NCBI GenBank assembly: GCA_031412915.1
Contig: JANODX010000123.1
Span: 62,001 to 126,000, forward strand
DNA: 64,000 bases
Direction of reading: 5' to 3'
Source of the DNA: JAGNNV01 sp031412915
Lineage (GTDB): Bacteria > Acidobacteriota > Vicinamibacteria > Fen-336 > JAGNNV01
Position numbers and translations under genes: made by a program. Positions 43,512 through 54,015 of this stretch are shown piece after piece (within the stretch, counting starts at the first letter, position 1; each line of letters starts with the position of its first letter). Under the pieces are notes generated by a model. It made no database searches. It had not been told where the DNA came from and saw only the letters and a program-made list of their open reading frames with translations.

Positions 43512-44186
43512 TCAGTCTCCCTCCCCCACCGCCGTAATGTCGGCGACCGTCAATTCCGTCAACGAGTCGATCACATAGTGTGCATCCTTTAACTGCTCCC
43601 GCGGATGAGAGTTCGTCACCCCGACCACGCGCAGCGCGGCCGCTCGCGCCGAGGCGATTCCGTGGATCGAGTCCTCGAAGGCCACGACACCCTGAGCTGA
43701 ATGGACGGCATCGACAAGCCCCCGCGCTTTCAGGTAAGACTCCGGATGCGGCTTCCTGTGGCTGACGTCGTTGACGGACACGATTCCCCGGAACATGCCC
43801 AGGAGGTGGTCCCGGCGCAGGAGGGACTCAATCTCGCTTCGCGGCGACCCCGACGCTATCGCCAGGGGCACGCCGGCTTCGCTCAGGAACCCGATCACTG
43901 CCTTGGCACCGGGGAGAAAGCCGATAGACGAGAACAGGCCGGCGAAAACCTCCTTCTTTCGCGCCGCGAGGTGATCGACCAGCGCCGGACCCGCGCCTTG
44001 CCCGTGCTTCCGAAGGGCATGTCGGATTACGCCATGGTCGTCGTGGACCATGTAGTGCTCGGCGTATTCGCTGAAGGCGATCTCGATCCCTGCCCCCTCG
44101 GCGAGGACGGCCCGGAATCCCTCGAAATGCACCTTCTCGCTGTCCACCAGAACGCCGTCGAAGTCGAAGATCACGCCCCGCAGCAC
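43512..44186 (-). CDS. HAD-superfamily phosphatase/phosphomutase (beta-PGM-like)
   Basis: A 224-residue C1-capped HAD enzyme starting at GTG 44186. Motif I is VIFDFDGVLVDSEKVH, motif II in LAIASGSPRSEIESLL, motif III KPHPESYLKA and motif IV VVAFEDSIHGIASARAA. The pattern is that of beta-phosphoglucomutase and sugar-phosphate phosphatases. It is not KdsC, which lacks this cap and is shorter, although the gene is near the Kdo operon. About 53 bp separate it from udg. Confidence 0.9.
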   Translation of the reverse strand: MLRGVIFDFDGVLVDSEKVHFEGFRAVLAEGAGIEIAFSEYAEHYMVHDDHGVIRHALRKHGQGAGPALVDHLAARKKEVFAGLFSSIGFLPGAKAVIGFLSEAGVPLAIASGSPRSEIESLLRRDHLLGMFRGIVSVNDVSHRKPHPESYLKARGLVDAVHSAQGVVAFEDSIHGIASARAAALRVVGVTNSHPREQLKDAHYVIDSLTELTVADITAVGEGD

Positions 44187-44306
44187 GGCCGTAGCCTACA
44201 GAAACGCGGTACTCGCTCAAGGCCCGCCGGCAAGACTTTGAACCCGATAGGCTCTCTCGCTCCCCCGGGGCGTTCAAGCGGATCGAATTGGTGACACAGG
44301 GCCGCT

Positions 44307-44438
44307 CTATTTCGTTCCCAGGGACACCAACCTGTCCTGCGCCTCGGCGGCGTCCCGGGGCTTCACGAATGTCCAGACGTCCGTGTCCCTGGCCTCGCCC
44401 TCCATGGGCAGGATCATCACGTCAAAACCGCCCGCCAC
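44307..44438 (-). CDS. Possible small protein (43 aa), uncertain
   Basis: In the 319-bp gap before kdsB, the minus strand carries a short frame with strong GC-rich third positions: AGGFDVMILPMEGEARDTDV, WTFVKPRDAAEAQDRLVSLG and a stop at 44307. GTG 44438 is the first candidate start; no good ribosome binding site is seen. It could be a small acidic protein or the remnant of a larger gene. No family is recognised. Confidence 0.25.
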   Translation of the reverse strand: MAGGFDVMILPMEGEARDTDVWTFVKPRDAAEAQDRLVSLGTK

Positions 44439-44505
44439 GATTCCAGGCCCGGTCGCGGTGTCGCAGATTGCGGCCCTTCGCCTTCGGAGGTTAGAGTCTG
44501 AGCAG

Positions 44506-45288
44506 TTGAGAGTTGCAGCGATCATCCCGGCGCGGTATGCCTCGACGAGGCTCCCGGGGAAACCTCTCTCCCTCATTCACGGCTGGCCGATGGTCCGCCA
44601 TGTCTACGAACGGACCAGGAGGGCGAAAACCGTGGACGAAGTCGTGATCGCCACCGATGACGAGCGCGTGATGGCCGCGGTGCGGGGCTTCGGCGGGCGA
44701 GGGCTCCTGACCTCGCCCGCATGCCCAACCGGGACAGACCGTCTGGCCGAGGCCTCGAAACAGATCGAAGCCGATATCTACGTCAACGTTCAGGGCGACG
44801 AACCGATGATCGACCCCCTCATGATCGACGTCGCGGTCAATGCCCTCACGTCCGATTCCAGCGCCTCCATCTCGACGCTCTCTCTTCCCCTCAGGCATTT
44901 CGACGAAATGATGTCGGACGCGGTGGTGAAAGTCGTCACCGACGCGCGGGGGCATGCCCTGTACTTCTCGCGCAGTCCCATCCCCCACGTGCGCACCGCC
45001 GAGCGAACCCTCGAGGCCGCGGCCCGGGCGGCGATCGCCACTGGTCTCACCCGGAAGCACGTCGGCCTGTACGCCTTCCGCCGCGACGCTCTCGCCGTGT
45101 TCGCAGCACTCCCGCCCTCGCCCCTCGAAGCGCTGGAACAACTCGAACAGCTTCGCGCCCTGCACCACGGCATGAAGATCCTGGTCGAGCCCACGGCCGG
45201 CGAGGGGACGGTCGCGGTCGACACCCCGGCCGACCTCGAACGGGTTCGCGCCCTCATGGCTCCTGAACCCATCCCCACCACCCGCTAG
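44506..45288 (+). CDS. kdsB: 3-deoxy-manno-octulosonate cytidylyltransferase (CMP-Kdo synthetase)
   Basis: About 260 residues, joining CTP and Kdo to give CMP-Kdo for lipopolysaccharide. The family start RVAAIIPARYASTRLPGKPL places the initiation codon at TTG 44506. Other motifs: VVIATDDERVMAAV, CPTGTDRLAEA, DIYVNVQGDEPMIDP, ALYFSRSPIPHVR, KHVGLYAFRRDALAVFAALPP, LEQLEQLRALHHGMKI and VDTPADLERVRA. All are diagnostic. It is followed 19 bp on by pyrG, which makes its substrate CTP, and then kdsA-kdsD. Confidence 0.95.
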   Translation: MRVAAIIPARYASTRLPGKPLSLIHGWPMVRHVYERTRRAKTVDEVVIATDDERVMAAVRGFGGRGLLTSPACPTGTDRLAEASKQIEADIYVNVQGDEPMIDPLMIDVAVNALTSDSSASISTLSLPLRHFDEMMSDAVVKVVTDARGHALYFSRSPIPHVRTAERTLEAAARAAIATGLTRKHVGLYAFRRDALAVFAALPPSPLEALEQLEQLRALHHGMKILVEPTAGEGTVAVDTPADLERVRALMAPEPIPTTR

Positions 45289-45307
45289 CGGAGGCTGCTG
45301 AGACCAG

Positions 45308-46953
<1,646 letters not shown>

Positions 46954-46957
<4 letters not shown>

Positions 46958-47790
46958 AGTCCGCCCACCGAAGACCGATCCGGGTGGGGCCGCTCACCAT
47001 CGGCAACGGGGCGCTCTTTCTCATCGGCGGGCCGTGCGTGATCGAGTCGGCCGCTCATCCCTTGAAAATCGCGCGTCGGCTGAAGGAGATCACCGACGAA
47101 CTGGAGATTCCTTTCATCTTCAAGGCCAGCTACGACAAGGCCAACCGGTCCTCGATCGGCTCCTTCCGGGGGATGGGCATGGAACGCGGCCTCGACATTC
47201 TCGCCACCGTGAAAGCGAAGGTGGGCGTGCCCATCCTCACCGACGTGCACGAGACCACCCAAGTCGCGCCGGTCTCAAAAGTCGCCGATGTTCTCCAGAT
47301 TCCGGCTTTTCTGTGCCGACAGACCGATCTCGTCCTCGAGGCCGCGCGGTCCGGGCGTGCGGTCAATATCAAGAAAGGTCAGTTCATGGCGCCCTGGGAC
47401 ATGAAGGGCGTGATGGACAAGGCGAAGACCACCGGCAATCGCAATCTGATGGTGACCGAGCGGGGCGCTTCATTCGGCTACAACACCCTGGTGGTCGACA
47501 TGCGTTCCTTTCCCGTCCTGCGCGGTTTCGGCTTTCCCGTGATCTTCGACATCACCCACAGCGTCCAGCGCCCCGGTGGCCTCGGCGACCGCTCGGGAGG
47601 CGACGCTCATTTCATCGACACCCTCGGCCCGGCGGGGGTGGCCGCGGGGGTCGACGGCGTGTTCATGGAGACCCACGAAGACCCGGGCCGCGCCCTCTCC
47701 GACGGACCCAATGCGTACCGCCTCGATCGCATGAAGGCGTTCCTCACTCACCTGAAGAAGGTCCACGCCCTCGCCCGCGAGCGCGCCTAG
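46954..47790 (+). CDS. kdsA: 3-deoxy-8-phosphooctulonate synthase (Kdo-8-P synthase)
   Basis: A 278-residue aldolase-type enzyme condensing PEP with arabinose-5-P. Motifs: FLIGGPCVIESAAHPLKIAR, FKASYDKANRSSIGSFRGMG, VLQIPAFLCRQTDLV, VNIKKGQFMAPWDMKG, TERGASFGYNTLVVDMRSFP, DITHSVQRPGG and HEDPGRALSDGPNAYRLD. The start is TTG 46954, sharing four bases with the pyrG stop. The CVIE cysteine suggests the metal-dependent class, though this needs a residue-level comparison. kdsD follows after two bases. Confidence 0.95.
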
Positions 47791-47792
47791 AC

Positions 47793-48752
47793 ATGAACTA
47801 CGAAACGGCTCGCAAAGTCCTGCAAATCGAGGCCGACGCCATTCGCGAGCTGATTCCGAAGGTGGGCGAGACATTCGGTCACGCCGTCGACATGCTCTTC
47901 GGCTGCACCGGGCGGGTGGTGACCACGGGCATGGGCAAAAGCGGGTTCATAGCCCAGAAGCTGTCGGCCACCCTGTCCTCGACCGGAACTCCGTCTCTCT
48001 TCCTGCACCCGGCCGAGGCTATCCACGGCGATCTGGGACGGATCGTCAAGGGGGACGTGGTGATCGCCATCTCGTACAGCGGCGAGACCGAGGAGATCGT
48101 CGCCCTCCTCCCCACCTTGAAGCGGATCGGCGTTCCCGTCATCGCCCTCACCGGACGCATCGACTCGGCCATCGCCCTGGCTTCCGAAATCCACCTGGAC
48201 GTCTCCATCCGCGAAGAGGCGTGCCCCCTGCGCCTCGCCCCCACCGCGTCCACGACCGCAGCCCTCGCCATGGGGGACGCTCTGGCCATGGTCCTGACGG
48301 AAAGGCGCGGTTTCACGGTCGAGGAATTCGCGGACCTCCATCCCGGCGGACGGCTGGGTCGCAAACTCCTGCGCGTCGAGGACATCATGCACAAAGGGGA
48401 CGACACGCCGCGGGTGCGGCCGAAAACGCCGCTCAAGGACGTTCTGTTCGAGATGACCACCAAGCGGCTCGGGATGACCACGGTGACCGACGAGGACGGC
48501 CTCCTCCTTGGCGTGATCTCCGACGGAGACCTCCGCCGCCTGATGGAGCGGTTCGGCGCCTCGGTTCTCGGCCTTCCCGCGGAGCAGGGCATGACCAGGA
48601 CGCCTCACGTCATCGCCGCAAGAGAGATCGCCACCCGCGCTCTCGACCTCATGGAGACGAACAAGATCACCGCTCTCGTGGTGGTCGACGCCGACCGGCG
48701 CGTCGAGGGCGTGATCCACCTCCACGATCTGTGGAAGACGGAGATGGTCTAG
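47793..48752 (+). CDS. kdsD: D-arabinose-5-phosphate isomerase (KpsF/GutQ family)
   Basis: A 319-residue protein with an N-terminal SIS domain (~35-170) and two CBS domains (~205-319). Motifs: GRVVTTGMGKSGFIAQKLSA, TLSSTGTPSLFLHPAEAIHG, DLGRIVKGDVVIAISYSGET and CPLRLAPTASTTAALAMGDA. CBS parts: VRPKTPLKDVLFEMTTKRLG and VISDGDLRRLMERFG. It supplies the arabinose-5-P used by KdsA. It is the last gene of the operon and is convergent with the FAD monooxygenase gene with only two bases between stop codons. The KdsC phosphatase gene, which usually follows kdsD, is not here. Confidence 0.95.
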   Translation: MNYETARKVLQIEADAIRELIPKVGETFGHAVDMLFGCTGRVVTTGMGKSGFIAQKLSATLSSTGTPSLFLHPAEAIHGDLGRIVKGDVVIAISYSGETEEIVALLPTLKRIGVPVIALTGRIDSAIALASEIHLDVSIREEACPLRLAPTASTTAALAMGDALAMVLTERRGFTVEEFADLHPGGRLGRKLLRVEDIMHKGDDTPRVRPKTPLKDVLFEMTTKRLGMTTVTDEDGLLLGVISDGDLRRLMERFGASVLGLPAEQGMTRTPHVIAAREIATRALDLMETNKITALVVVDADRRVEGVIHLHDLWKTEMV

Positions 48753-48754
48753 CC

Positions 48755-49987
48755 CTAGGCCAGGTAGTCCGGTTCCATCGCGGCGGGAGCGCCGAACGGG
48801 TAGCCCGTGACTTCGAGAAGGTGCATCCTCCTCAACTCTGGCCGGGCGTGGATCTGCCGGATCTGCTCGTTCTGCTTCTCGATAAAGGCCGCTGAGTTCT
48901 CCTCGGCCGCCATCTCCAATTCGAGGGCCGCCTGATGATTGCGGGCGATGATTCGATCGAACAGAGGCTTCTGCAGTTTCTGATAGTTGAGCAACGCCTG
49001 CCGCACCTTTTCCGCAGCCGAGACCTCGGCCACCGAGGGCAGACAGTCGATGAGACGGGGCAGGCTCAAAAGCCCCATGTTCAGCCCCTGCCCGCGGGCG
49101 GGATGGACGGAATGCGCGGCGTCGCCGACCAGAACCGTGTTGCCGCTCACGTAGTCGAGGGCATGGATCATTCGCACCGGGTAGAAACCCGCGATCTCCG
49201 ATTCGAAGCTCTTCAGGACGTCTGCGCGCCGACCCAGAAGCTGCGCCCGTCCTTCCCTGGTCGACTTCTTCCACCACGGAATTCCCTCGGCTCCGACGGG
49301 GAGAGTCACCTTGATGCCGTCGTCCATGCGTTGCTGGATGGACAGGACGCCGTGAGGACCGGAGTAGCGGAAGAGATTGTCGTCGGGCTTCAGGCGAGCG
49401 GGGCGTTTTCCGAAGAGAGCGACCATCGGATGACGGTAGGGGTGTTCGAAGGTGGCGAATTTGAGGGTCGAGCGGACGACCGAATTCGTCCCATCGGCGC
49501 CCACCACGATGTGGGGTTTGATCAGGACCTCCTCATCGCCGGCGTGAATCTTCAACGAGCGTATCCGTCCGTCGACCACCTTGAACTCCCGGGCCACCGC
49601 CGGTTTGAACAGATCGAAATTCGAACCCTCCGAAGCGATTTCGAGGAAGATGTCGGCGAGCAACTCATGGTTGCACACGAGGAAATAGGGATAGGGGATG
49701 GGGAGTTCGGAGTAGTCGGCCTTGAGGAGCGGCTCTCCGCAGCAGGTGCGGTACTCATGGCCATTGCGGTGGGTGGCGCCGCGGGCGTGGAAGCGATCCA
49801 AAACGCCCCACCGCGCGAGGGAATCGACATTGCACGGCTGCAGGTGATCGCCGAGGGCGGTGTCGAGCGGGCCCTTCCGCTGGTCGACGAGAACGACCCA
49901 GTACCCGCTGTCGCGGAGGGCGCAGGCTAGAGCCGTGCCCGCAGTGCCGCCCCCCACGATGAGGACATCGGTCTCCACGGTCTTCAT
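48755..49987 (-). CDS. FAD-dependent monooxygenase (UbiH/PHBH class)
   Basis: About 410 residues from ATG 49987. The dinucleotide fold is DVLIVGGGTAGTALACALRD, with a second FAD motif VVGADGTNSVVRSTLKF and the GD motif VLVGDAAHSVHPARGQGLNM. This is the class A flavoprotein monooxygenase layout (ubiquinone-type hydroxylases, aromatic or polyketide hydroxylases, halogenase relatives). The lysine typical of flavin halogenases near W-x-W-x-I-P is not apparent. The substrate is unknown. Convergent with kdsD and 214 bp downstream of the radical SAM gene on the same strand. Confidence 0.88.
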   Translation of the reverse strand: MKTVETDVLIVGGGTAGTALACALRDSGYWVVLVDQRKGPLDTALGDHLQPCNVDSLARWGVLDRFHARGATHRNGHEYRTCCGEPLLKADYSELPIPYPYFLVCNHELLADIFLEIASEGSNFDLFKPAVAREFKVVDGRIRSLKIHAGDEEVLIKPHIVVGADGTNSVVRSTLKFATFEHPYRHPMVALFGKRPARLKPDDNLFRYSGPHGVLSIQQRMDDGIKVTLPVGAEGIPWWKKSTREGRAQLLGRRADVLKSFESEIAGFYPVRMIHALDYVSGNTVLVGDAAHSVHPARGQGLNMGLLSLPRLIDCLPSVAEVSAAEKVRQALLNYQKLQKPLFDRIIARNHQAALELEMAAEENSAAFIEKQNEQIRQIHARPELRRMHLLEVTGYPFGAPAAMEPDYLA

Positions 49988-50201
49988 CGCACCAAAACTA
50001 GAATCGACGGGACCGCCGGTCAATAGTTCATTTGAATCTGGCCTCCTGACCCCGCCGAATCAGCTCGGTCGGGTGTCCTCTGACGCCTCCGCCCAAGGGT
50101 CTTGAGGAGTCCCTCGCGATTCGGTCCTCGCCGCGTCCGGTCAGGACCTTTCGAATGTGGGCGGCCATGGGTGTAGGCATGGAGCCCCGAGCATGTCTCG
50201 A

Positions 50202-51329
50202 CTAAGAGGTCAGGACCCGAAGATGAACGCGACCGTCTTTGGGAAACTGAATCGGGGTCGGCTTCTTGGTGACGGCGCAGGACTGGCAGATCGGCTCGCC
50301 CCCGGTCTTGCTGTCCCAAGTGCGGTGGCGATGCGCGTTTCGCAGGCGTTCGAAATTCTCGGACAGCCAGGCCTTCTGCACCGTGGTCATCGGAGCGTCG
50401 GCTCCCGCCACGACCGGACCGCCGTCTATCTCCAGAGTGAACCCCTGGCAGCACGGCATGGTGTGCCGCCCGTCCCAGGTCACCACCATCCGCCGGAACG
50501 GATCGGAACACTGGAACTCGGCGGCGCTGAGATCGGTCCAGTGCGCGGCCTGCCACGAGTGCTGGGCCCCCGCCGGCAGGTAGCACTCGGAAACCGACAT
50601 CCAATCGACGCCCATCTCCTTGCGCCAGAACTCCTCCATCCGGCCGGAGTCGAGATCATCGGCGTTGATCTTGGTGCGCACCACCGAAGCGCGGATCTTG
50701 AGATCTTTAGCACCCTTGCCCTCATTGCGGGCGTTGACCGACTCGCGGACCGAGTGGAGCAGAATGTCCCACTGCCCGCCCACGCGCTGCCGGTGGTACG
50801 TCGTTTCATCGCAGGCGTCCACGGAAAACATCAGATCGGTGATGCCGGCTTCGACGACCTGGCGGAAGAGTTTCTTGTTCTTGCGCGCCCCGCCGTTCCC
50901 GTTCGTGTTCATCATCAGATCCGGAAAGCCGAGGGCTCTCGCCTCGCGGATGAAAGACACGATGCGCGGATGGAGCGACGGTTCGCCGCGATAGTTGAAC
51001 TTGATCGAGGAGACGCCGATGTCGGCGCACTGCTGGATCAGACGGCCGTAGAGAACCGGGTCCATGTAGCCCCGCTGGTAGGAGAAGTCCTCCATCCCCT
51101 GCATGCGGATGTGCTCGTGGGTCCAGATCTGGCAGAACCCCTTCGGGTCTTCCTCGGTGCTGCCGCAGCGCAGATCGCACACCGCCACGGTCTCGATGTC
51201 GGCGTGCACCGGATGGTCGGAGGCATCGAGGTCGGTTTCGCGACGATCCCATTCCTGCCGGTACGCCTCGTAAACGTTCGATCGTCTGGGCGCGTCGACG
51301 AGGACTCGGAAGGTAGGGTCTTTGGACAT
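50202..51329 (-). CDS. Radical SAM protein with SPASM-like C-terminus and atypical cysteine spacing
   Basis: A 375-residue protein. The strand ADIETVAVCDLRCG is the usual entry to a radical SAM [4Fe-4S] site, but the cysteines read C-x3-C-x10-C (VCDLRCGSTEEDPKGFCQIW) instead of C-x3-C-x2-C. Downstream radical SAM features are normal: SIKFNYRGEPSLHP (GGEP-like), DLMMNTNGNGG, GITDLMFSVDACDETTYHRQ. The C-terminal half has a SPASM-type set: FQCSDPFRRMVVTWDGRHTM, PCCQGF and ICQSCAV. SPASM members modify peptides or act in surface-glycan or cofactor pathways. Neighbours are a FAD monooxygenase and a glutaminyl cyclase; no precursor peptide was recognised. The 214 bp downstream hold only a doubtful 50-codon frame. 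Confidence 0.85.
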   Translation of the reverse strand: MSKDPTFRVLVDAPRRSNVYEAYRQEWDRRETDLDASDHPVHADIETVAVCDLRCGSTEEDPKGFCQIWTHEHIRMQGMEDFSYQRGYMDPVLYGRLIQQCADIGVSSIKFNYRGEPSLHPRIVSFIREARALGFPDLMMNTNGNGGARKNKKLFRQVVEAGITDLMFSVDACDETTYHRQRVGGQWDILLHSVRESVNARNEGKGAKDLKIRASVVRTKINADDLDSGRMEEFWRKEMGVDWMSVSECYLPAGAQHSWQAAHWTDLSAAEFQCSDPFRRMVVTWDGRHTMPCCQGFTLEIDGGPVVAGADAPMTTVQKAWLSENFERLRNAHRHRTWDSKTGGEPICQSCAVTKKPTPIQFPKDGRVHLRVLTS

Positions 51330-51379
51330 GGAGCACTTCAGTCTAGGCGGGAGCGGCCGAAAACGCCGCGGCCCGGGAG

Positions 51380-52183
51380 TCAGGAAACAGGCATGACCTC
51401 GATCTCAAACACCCAGGGCCACTTCTTGCCGGTCACGAAGATTCGATCGCCGGCTTTATCCCAGGCGATGCCGTTCAGGACGTCTCCCTCGGGACCGCGG
51501 GCTTCCGGACGGAGGAGACCGGTGAGATCGATCCAGCCCTTGACCTGTCCGGTGTGGGGATTGATCCTTGCGATCCGGTCCGTCTGCCAGACGTTGGCCC
51601 AGAGTTCCCCGCGCACGAATTCAAGTTCGTTGAGCCGCTCCACCGGCCGCTGGCCTTCGAGGACTTGAACACTGCGCACGGGCTTCTGGGTCCTGGGGTC
51701 GAGGAAGAAGAGCCGCGACGAGCCATCGCTCATGACCAGCGACTTTCCGTCGGACGCCATGCCCCATCCTTCGGTGGGATAGGTGAAGGTTCGCAGGCGC
51801 TTCAGGGTGGTCTTATCGTGGACAAAGCCCACGTTCTCCTCCCAGGTCAGCTGGAGCAACTCGTTGCCGACGAGGGCCAGACCCTCCGCGAAGTACTGAG
51901 CCTCGACGGGTATCTGCTGGATCACCCTGCCCGTCGCCGGAGTCACCTTGCGCAAGGTCGAATGCCCGCGCAGGCCCGTGCTCTCGTAGAAGATCCCGTC
52001 CGCGAAGACGAGCCCTTGCGTGAAGGCGGTCGGATCGTGCGGAAAGGCTTTGACCACTCGGAAGCTGAACCGAGGCGTCCGCGGATCGGGCCGGGCCTGA
52101 AAAGCGAACAGAGCGATCGCGGGAGCCACGAGGACGGAGATGGTGGTCGCAGACAGGCGGCGGGACAACCGGGGCAGAGGCAC
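51380..52183 (-). CDS. Glutaminyl-peptide cyclotransferase (plant/bacterial QC type)
   Basis: A 267-residue protein starting at GTG 52183. The N-terminus holds a signal or anchor helix (~12-30). The five-bladed propeller motifs are typical of this QC class: VVKAFPHDPTAFTQGLVFAD, GIFYESTGLRGHSTLRKV, QYFAEGLALVGNELLQLTWE, GWGMASDGKSLVMSDGSSRL, LNELEFVRGELWANVWQTDR and EGDVLNGIAWD. It forms N-terminal pyroglutamate on exported proteins in the periplasm. It is 50 bp upstream of the radical SAM gene; co-transcription is likely, function sharing unproven. Confidence 0.93.
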   Translation of the reverse strand: MPLPRLSRRLSATTISVLVAPAIALFAFQARPDPRTPRFSFRVVKAFPHDPTAFTQGLVFADGIFYESTGLRGHSTLRKVTPATGRVIQQIPVEAQYFAEGLALVGNELLQLTWEENVGFVHDKTTLKRLRTFTYPTEGWGMASDGKSLVMSDGSSRLFFLDPRTQKPVRSVQVLEGQRPVERLNELEFVRGELWANVWQTDRIARINPHTGQVKGWIDLTGLLRPEARGPEGDVLNGIAWDKAGDRIFVTGKKWPWVFEIEVMPVS

Positions 52184-52221
52184 GGGCGGAATCTAGCGCC
52201 TTGGGACCGTCGGGCGGGTGC

Positions 52222-52701
52222 TCACCAGGATTTCACCCTGCGGGCGACGGCGAGCAGGGCGGAACAAGCCGCCCAGGTCGCAAGGGGCAGGATGAGCGCC
52301 CCCGCAAAAAGGACATGGGCTGCCGCGTGCGCCCAGTTCTTCCCATCGATGGGAAGCGGCGTCCCCCCTTCAGAAGCGGGATAGAAGTCGGGGACCGTGT
52401 AGATGTTGTCGTGGCCGGTGAAGATGGCCAGGACGATCGCAAGCGCCACCAGGGACTGCGAGAACAGACCCTGGACGAAGCACATGGCGTAGAGGTGCTT
52501 AAAGGTCAGGCCTTCGCGCTTGGCGACGAGGGCGTAGTAGGGAAGCGCCAGGATCAGGACGAAGGTGATGCTGAGGATCTTCCCCGCGGAGTCGGGCACG
52601 CCGCCCGTCGACATGACGAGGCGGATGAGAAAGACCACGAAGATGGCGATCAGGGCCGGCGCCTGAAGGCCGAGGTAGTAAGTCAGGGGCTTGCCGAACA
52701 T
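52222..52701 (-). CDS. Hypothetical four-helix membrane protein
   Basis: A 159-residue protein with AAGGAGACC nine bases before ATG 52701. Four hydrophobic segments are visible: ~10-30, ~40-62, ~75-98 and ~130-155. Polar loops include KREGLTFKHLYAM and IYTVPDFYPASEGGTPLPID. No known motif is present. It lies in a leftward row with the QC gene and the DUF6544-like gene, all spaced by 20-80 bp. Confidence 0.75.
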   Translation of the reverse strand: MFGKPLTYYLGLQAPALIAIFVVFLIRLVMSTGGVPDSAGKILSITFVLILALPYYALVAKREGLTFKHLYAMCFVQGLFSQSLVALAIVLAIFTGHDNIYTVPDFYPASEGGTPLPIDGKNWAHAAAHVLFAGALILPLATWAACSALLAVARRVKSW

Positions 52702-52776
52702 GAGGGTCTCCTTGAGAGTCGGGCCGTCTCCGCGAGGACGTTAACACCAGGCACGATGCGCGGGCCCGACGGGCGT

Positions 52777-53892
52777 CTACCGTGGCACGGCCGGCTGGTT
52801 GTATCCGATGTCGGTCAGGGAGAGCTGAATGTAGTCGTAGGGATCGCCTCCCTCGGGATGCCAGCGGCCCGCGCCAGAGGCACTTACGGTATGAGCGCCG
52901 AAGGTCTGGTAACCGCCGAGCGGGGTCGACCACCGCATGGCCGTGAACGATTTCCCGTCGGCGGACCCGGCAAGCCGATCGTCGGACACGAAATCGACGA
53001 GTTCGCCCGCCTCGTTGAAAGTCAGCACCGCCTGAATGGTGACGCCGGCGTTCGTGAACGCGCCGCTGAGGTTTTGGGCATCGATCTCCCGCCATTGGAT
53101 CTTCGGGTCGATCAGCGACCCGGGAGCGAAGACGCACATGTCGTTGAAGAGGGTGACGGTCTCGGCCTTCGTCATCTCGGGGCCCTTTGCGTCGACGATG
53201 GAGAAGATCGACGCCACCTTGACCCGCATCCTGGCCGTGCCGTCCTCGAAGCGATGGAGGGCCTGGACCGGAATGCCGTACATCGAGGCGTCCATGATGA
53301 AGAAGCGCGCAGGCCGATCGAGAAAATTGTACTGCTCGCCGGTGAAGCTCATCCACGGCGCGGTGGGGCCGCTGCGGATCCGGCCTTTGAAGGTGAGATG
53401 AAAATTCTGAATTCGGGGCTGGCCCAAGGCGCCGGTGAGTGCCAGGTACTTCCGAAGAGCGGCCGGCAAGGAGGCGATGTCTGTCTCGGCCAGGACCGGC
53501 TGCGGTGCGGATCGGCCGAGACCGGCCAGCGCCTGCCTTTCGAACTCCGCACGGAAGCTCAGGGGGCCATGCGAAGCGAAGCCGAAAATCACTCCGGCGA
53601 GGACGATGATGTTGGCGATGGTCCCGAACTTCGCGTCCGTCCAGGACGCCATGATCACAACCTGCGAGACGGCGACGGCCAGGGCGCCGACCATCCACCA
53701 TGTCCGTGGCCAGGCAAAGAGTGCGCCGAGAGTGGCGAGAAGAAGGCCGGTCGCCAGGAGCCAGCCGAAACCCAGGGGACGGGAGATGGGCTCTTTGAGC
53801 TGCGGGAGTTGGGCGTAGGCAAACGCCTTCGCGAACCCCATCAGGTGGATGAGGCCATGAACCAGGAGAAGTGCTGCGAAAAGCCATTTCAT
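52777..53892 (-). CDS. DUF6544-like membrane protein
   Basis: About 371 residues; ATG 53892 follows GGAGG by about five bases (an earlier ATG at 53904 overlaps the site). The N-terminal ~120 residues contain four membrane helices (WLFAALLLVHGLIHLMGFAK opening). The remainder is a soluble beta-rich domain: RKYLALTGALGQPRIQNFHL, TFKGRIRSG, MSFTGEQYNFLDRPARFFIM and PLGGYQTFGAHTVSASGAG. This pattern is recognised in DUF6544/DUF6920 proteins (hypothetical lipid- or sterol-related). The family assignment is tentative; function unknown. Confidence 0.7.
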   Translation of the reverse strand: MKWLFAALLLVHGLIHLMGFAKAFAYAQLPQLKEPISRPLGFGWLLATGLLLATLGALFAWPRTWWMVGALAVAVSQVVIMASWTDAKFGTIANIIVLAGVIFGFASHGPLSFRAEFERQALAGLGRSAPQPVLAETDIASLPAALRKYLALTGALGQPRIQNFHLTFKGRIRSGPTAPWMSFTGEQYNFLDRPARFFIMDASMYGIPVQALHRFEDGTARMRVKVASIFSIVDAKGPEMTKAETVTLFNDMCVFAPGSLIDPKIQWREIDAQNLSGAFTNAGVTIQAVLTFNEAGELVDFVSDDRLAGSADGKSFTAMRWSTPLGGYQTFGAHTVSASGAGRWHPEGGDPYDYIQLSLTDIGYNQPAVPR

Positions 53893-54015
53893 GGATCCCT
53901 CCATGGCCGGCCAGGTGAGGCCGGCGAACGATTGTCGTCCAACGGACTATGCCTCCGGACACCTTCGCATGAAATGGTTCAAACGCTTCCTTGTCATGAT
54001 GCAGCCGGGGTTTTT

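Noticed and set aside
50024..50190. A ~50-codon minus-strand frame after the radical SAM gene, considered as a possible precursor peptide
   Set aside because: No Cys-rich or repeat core, no leader motif, no clear ribosome binding site; it is arginine-rich as expected by chance.
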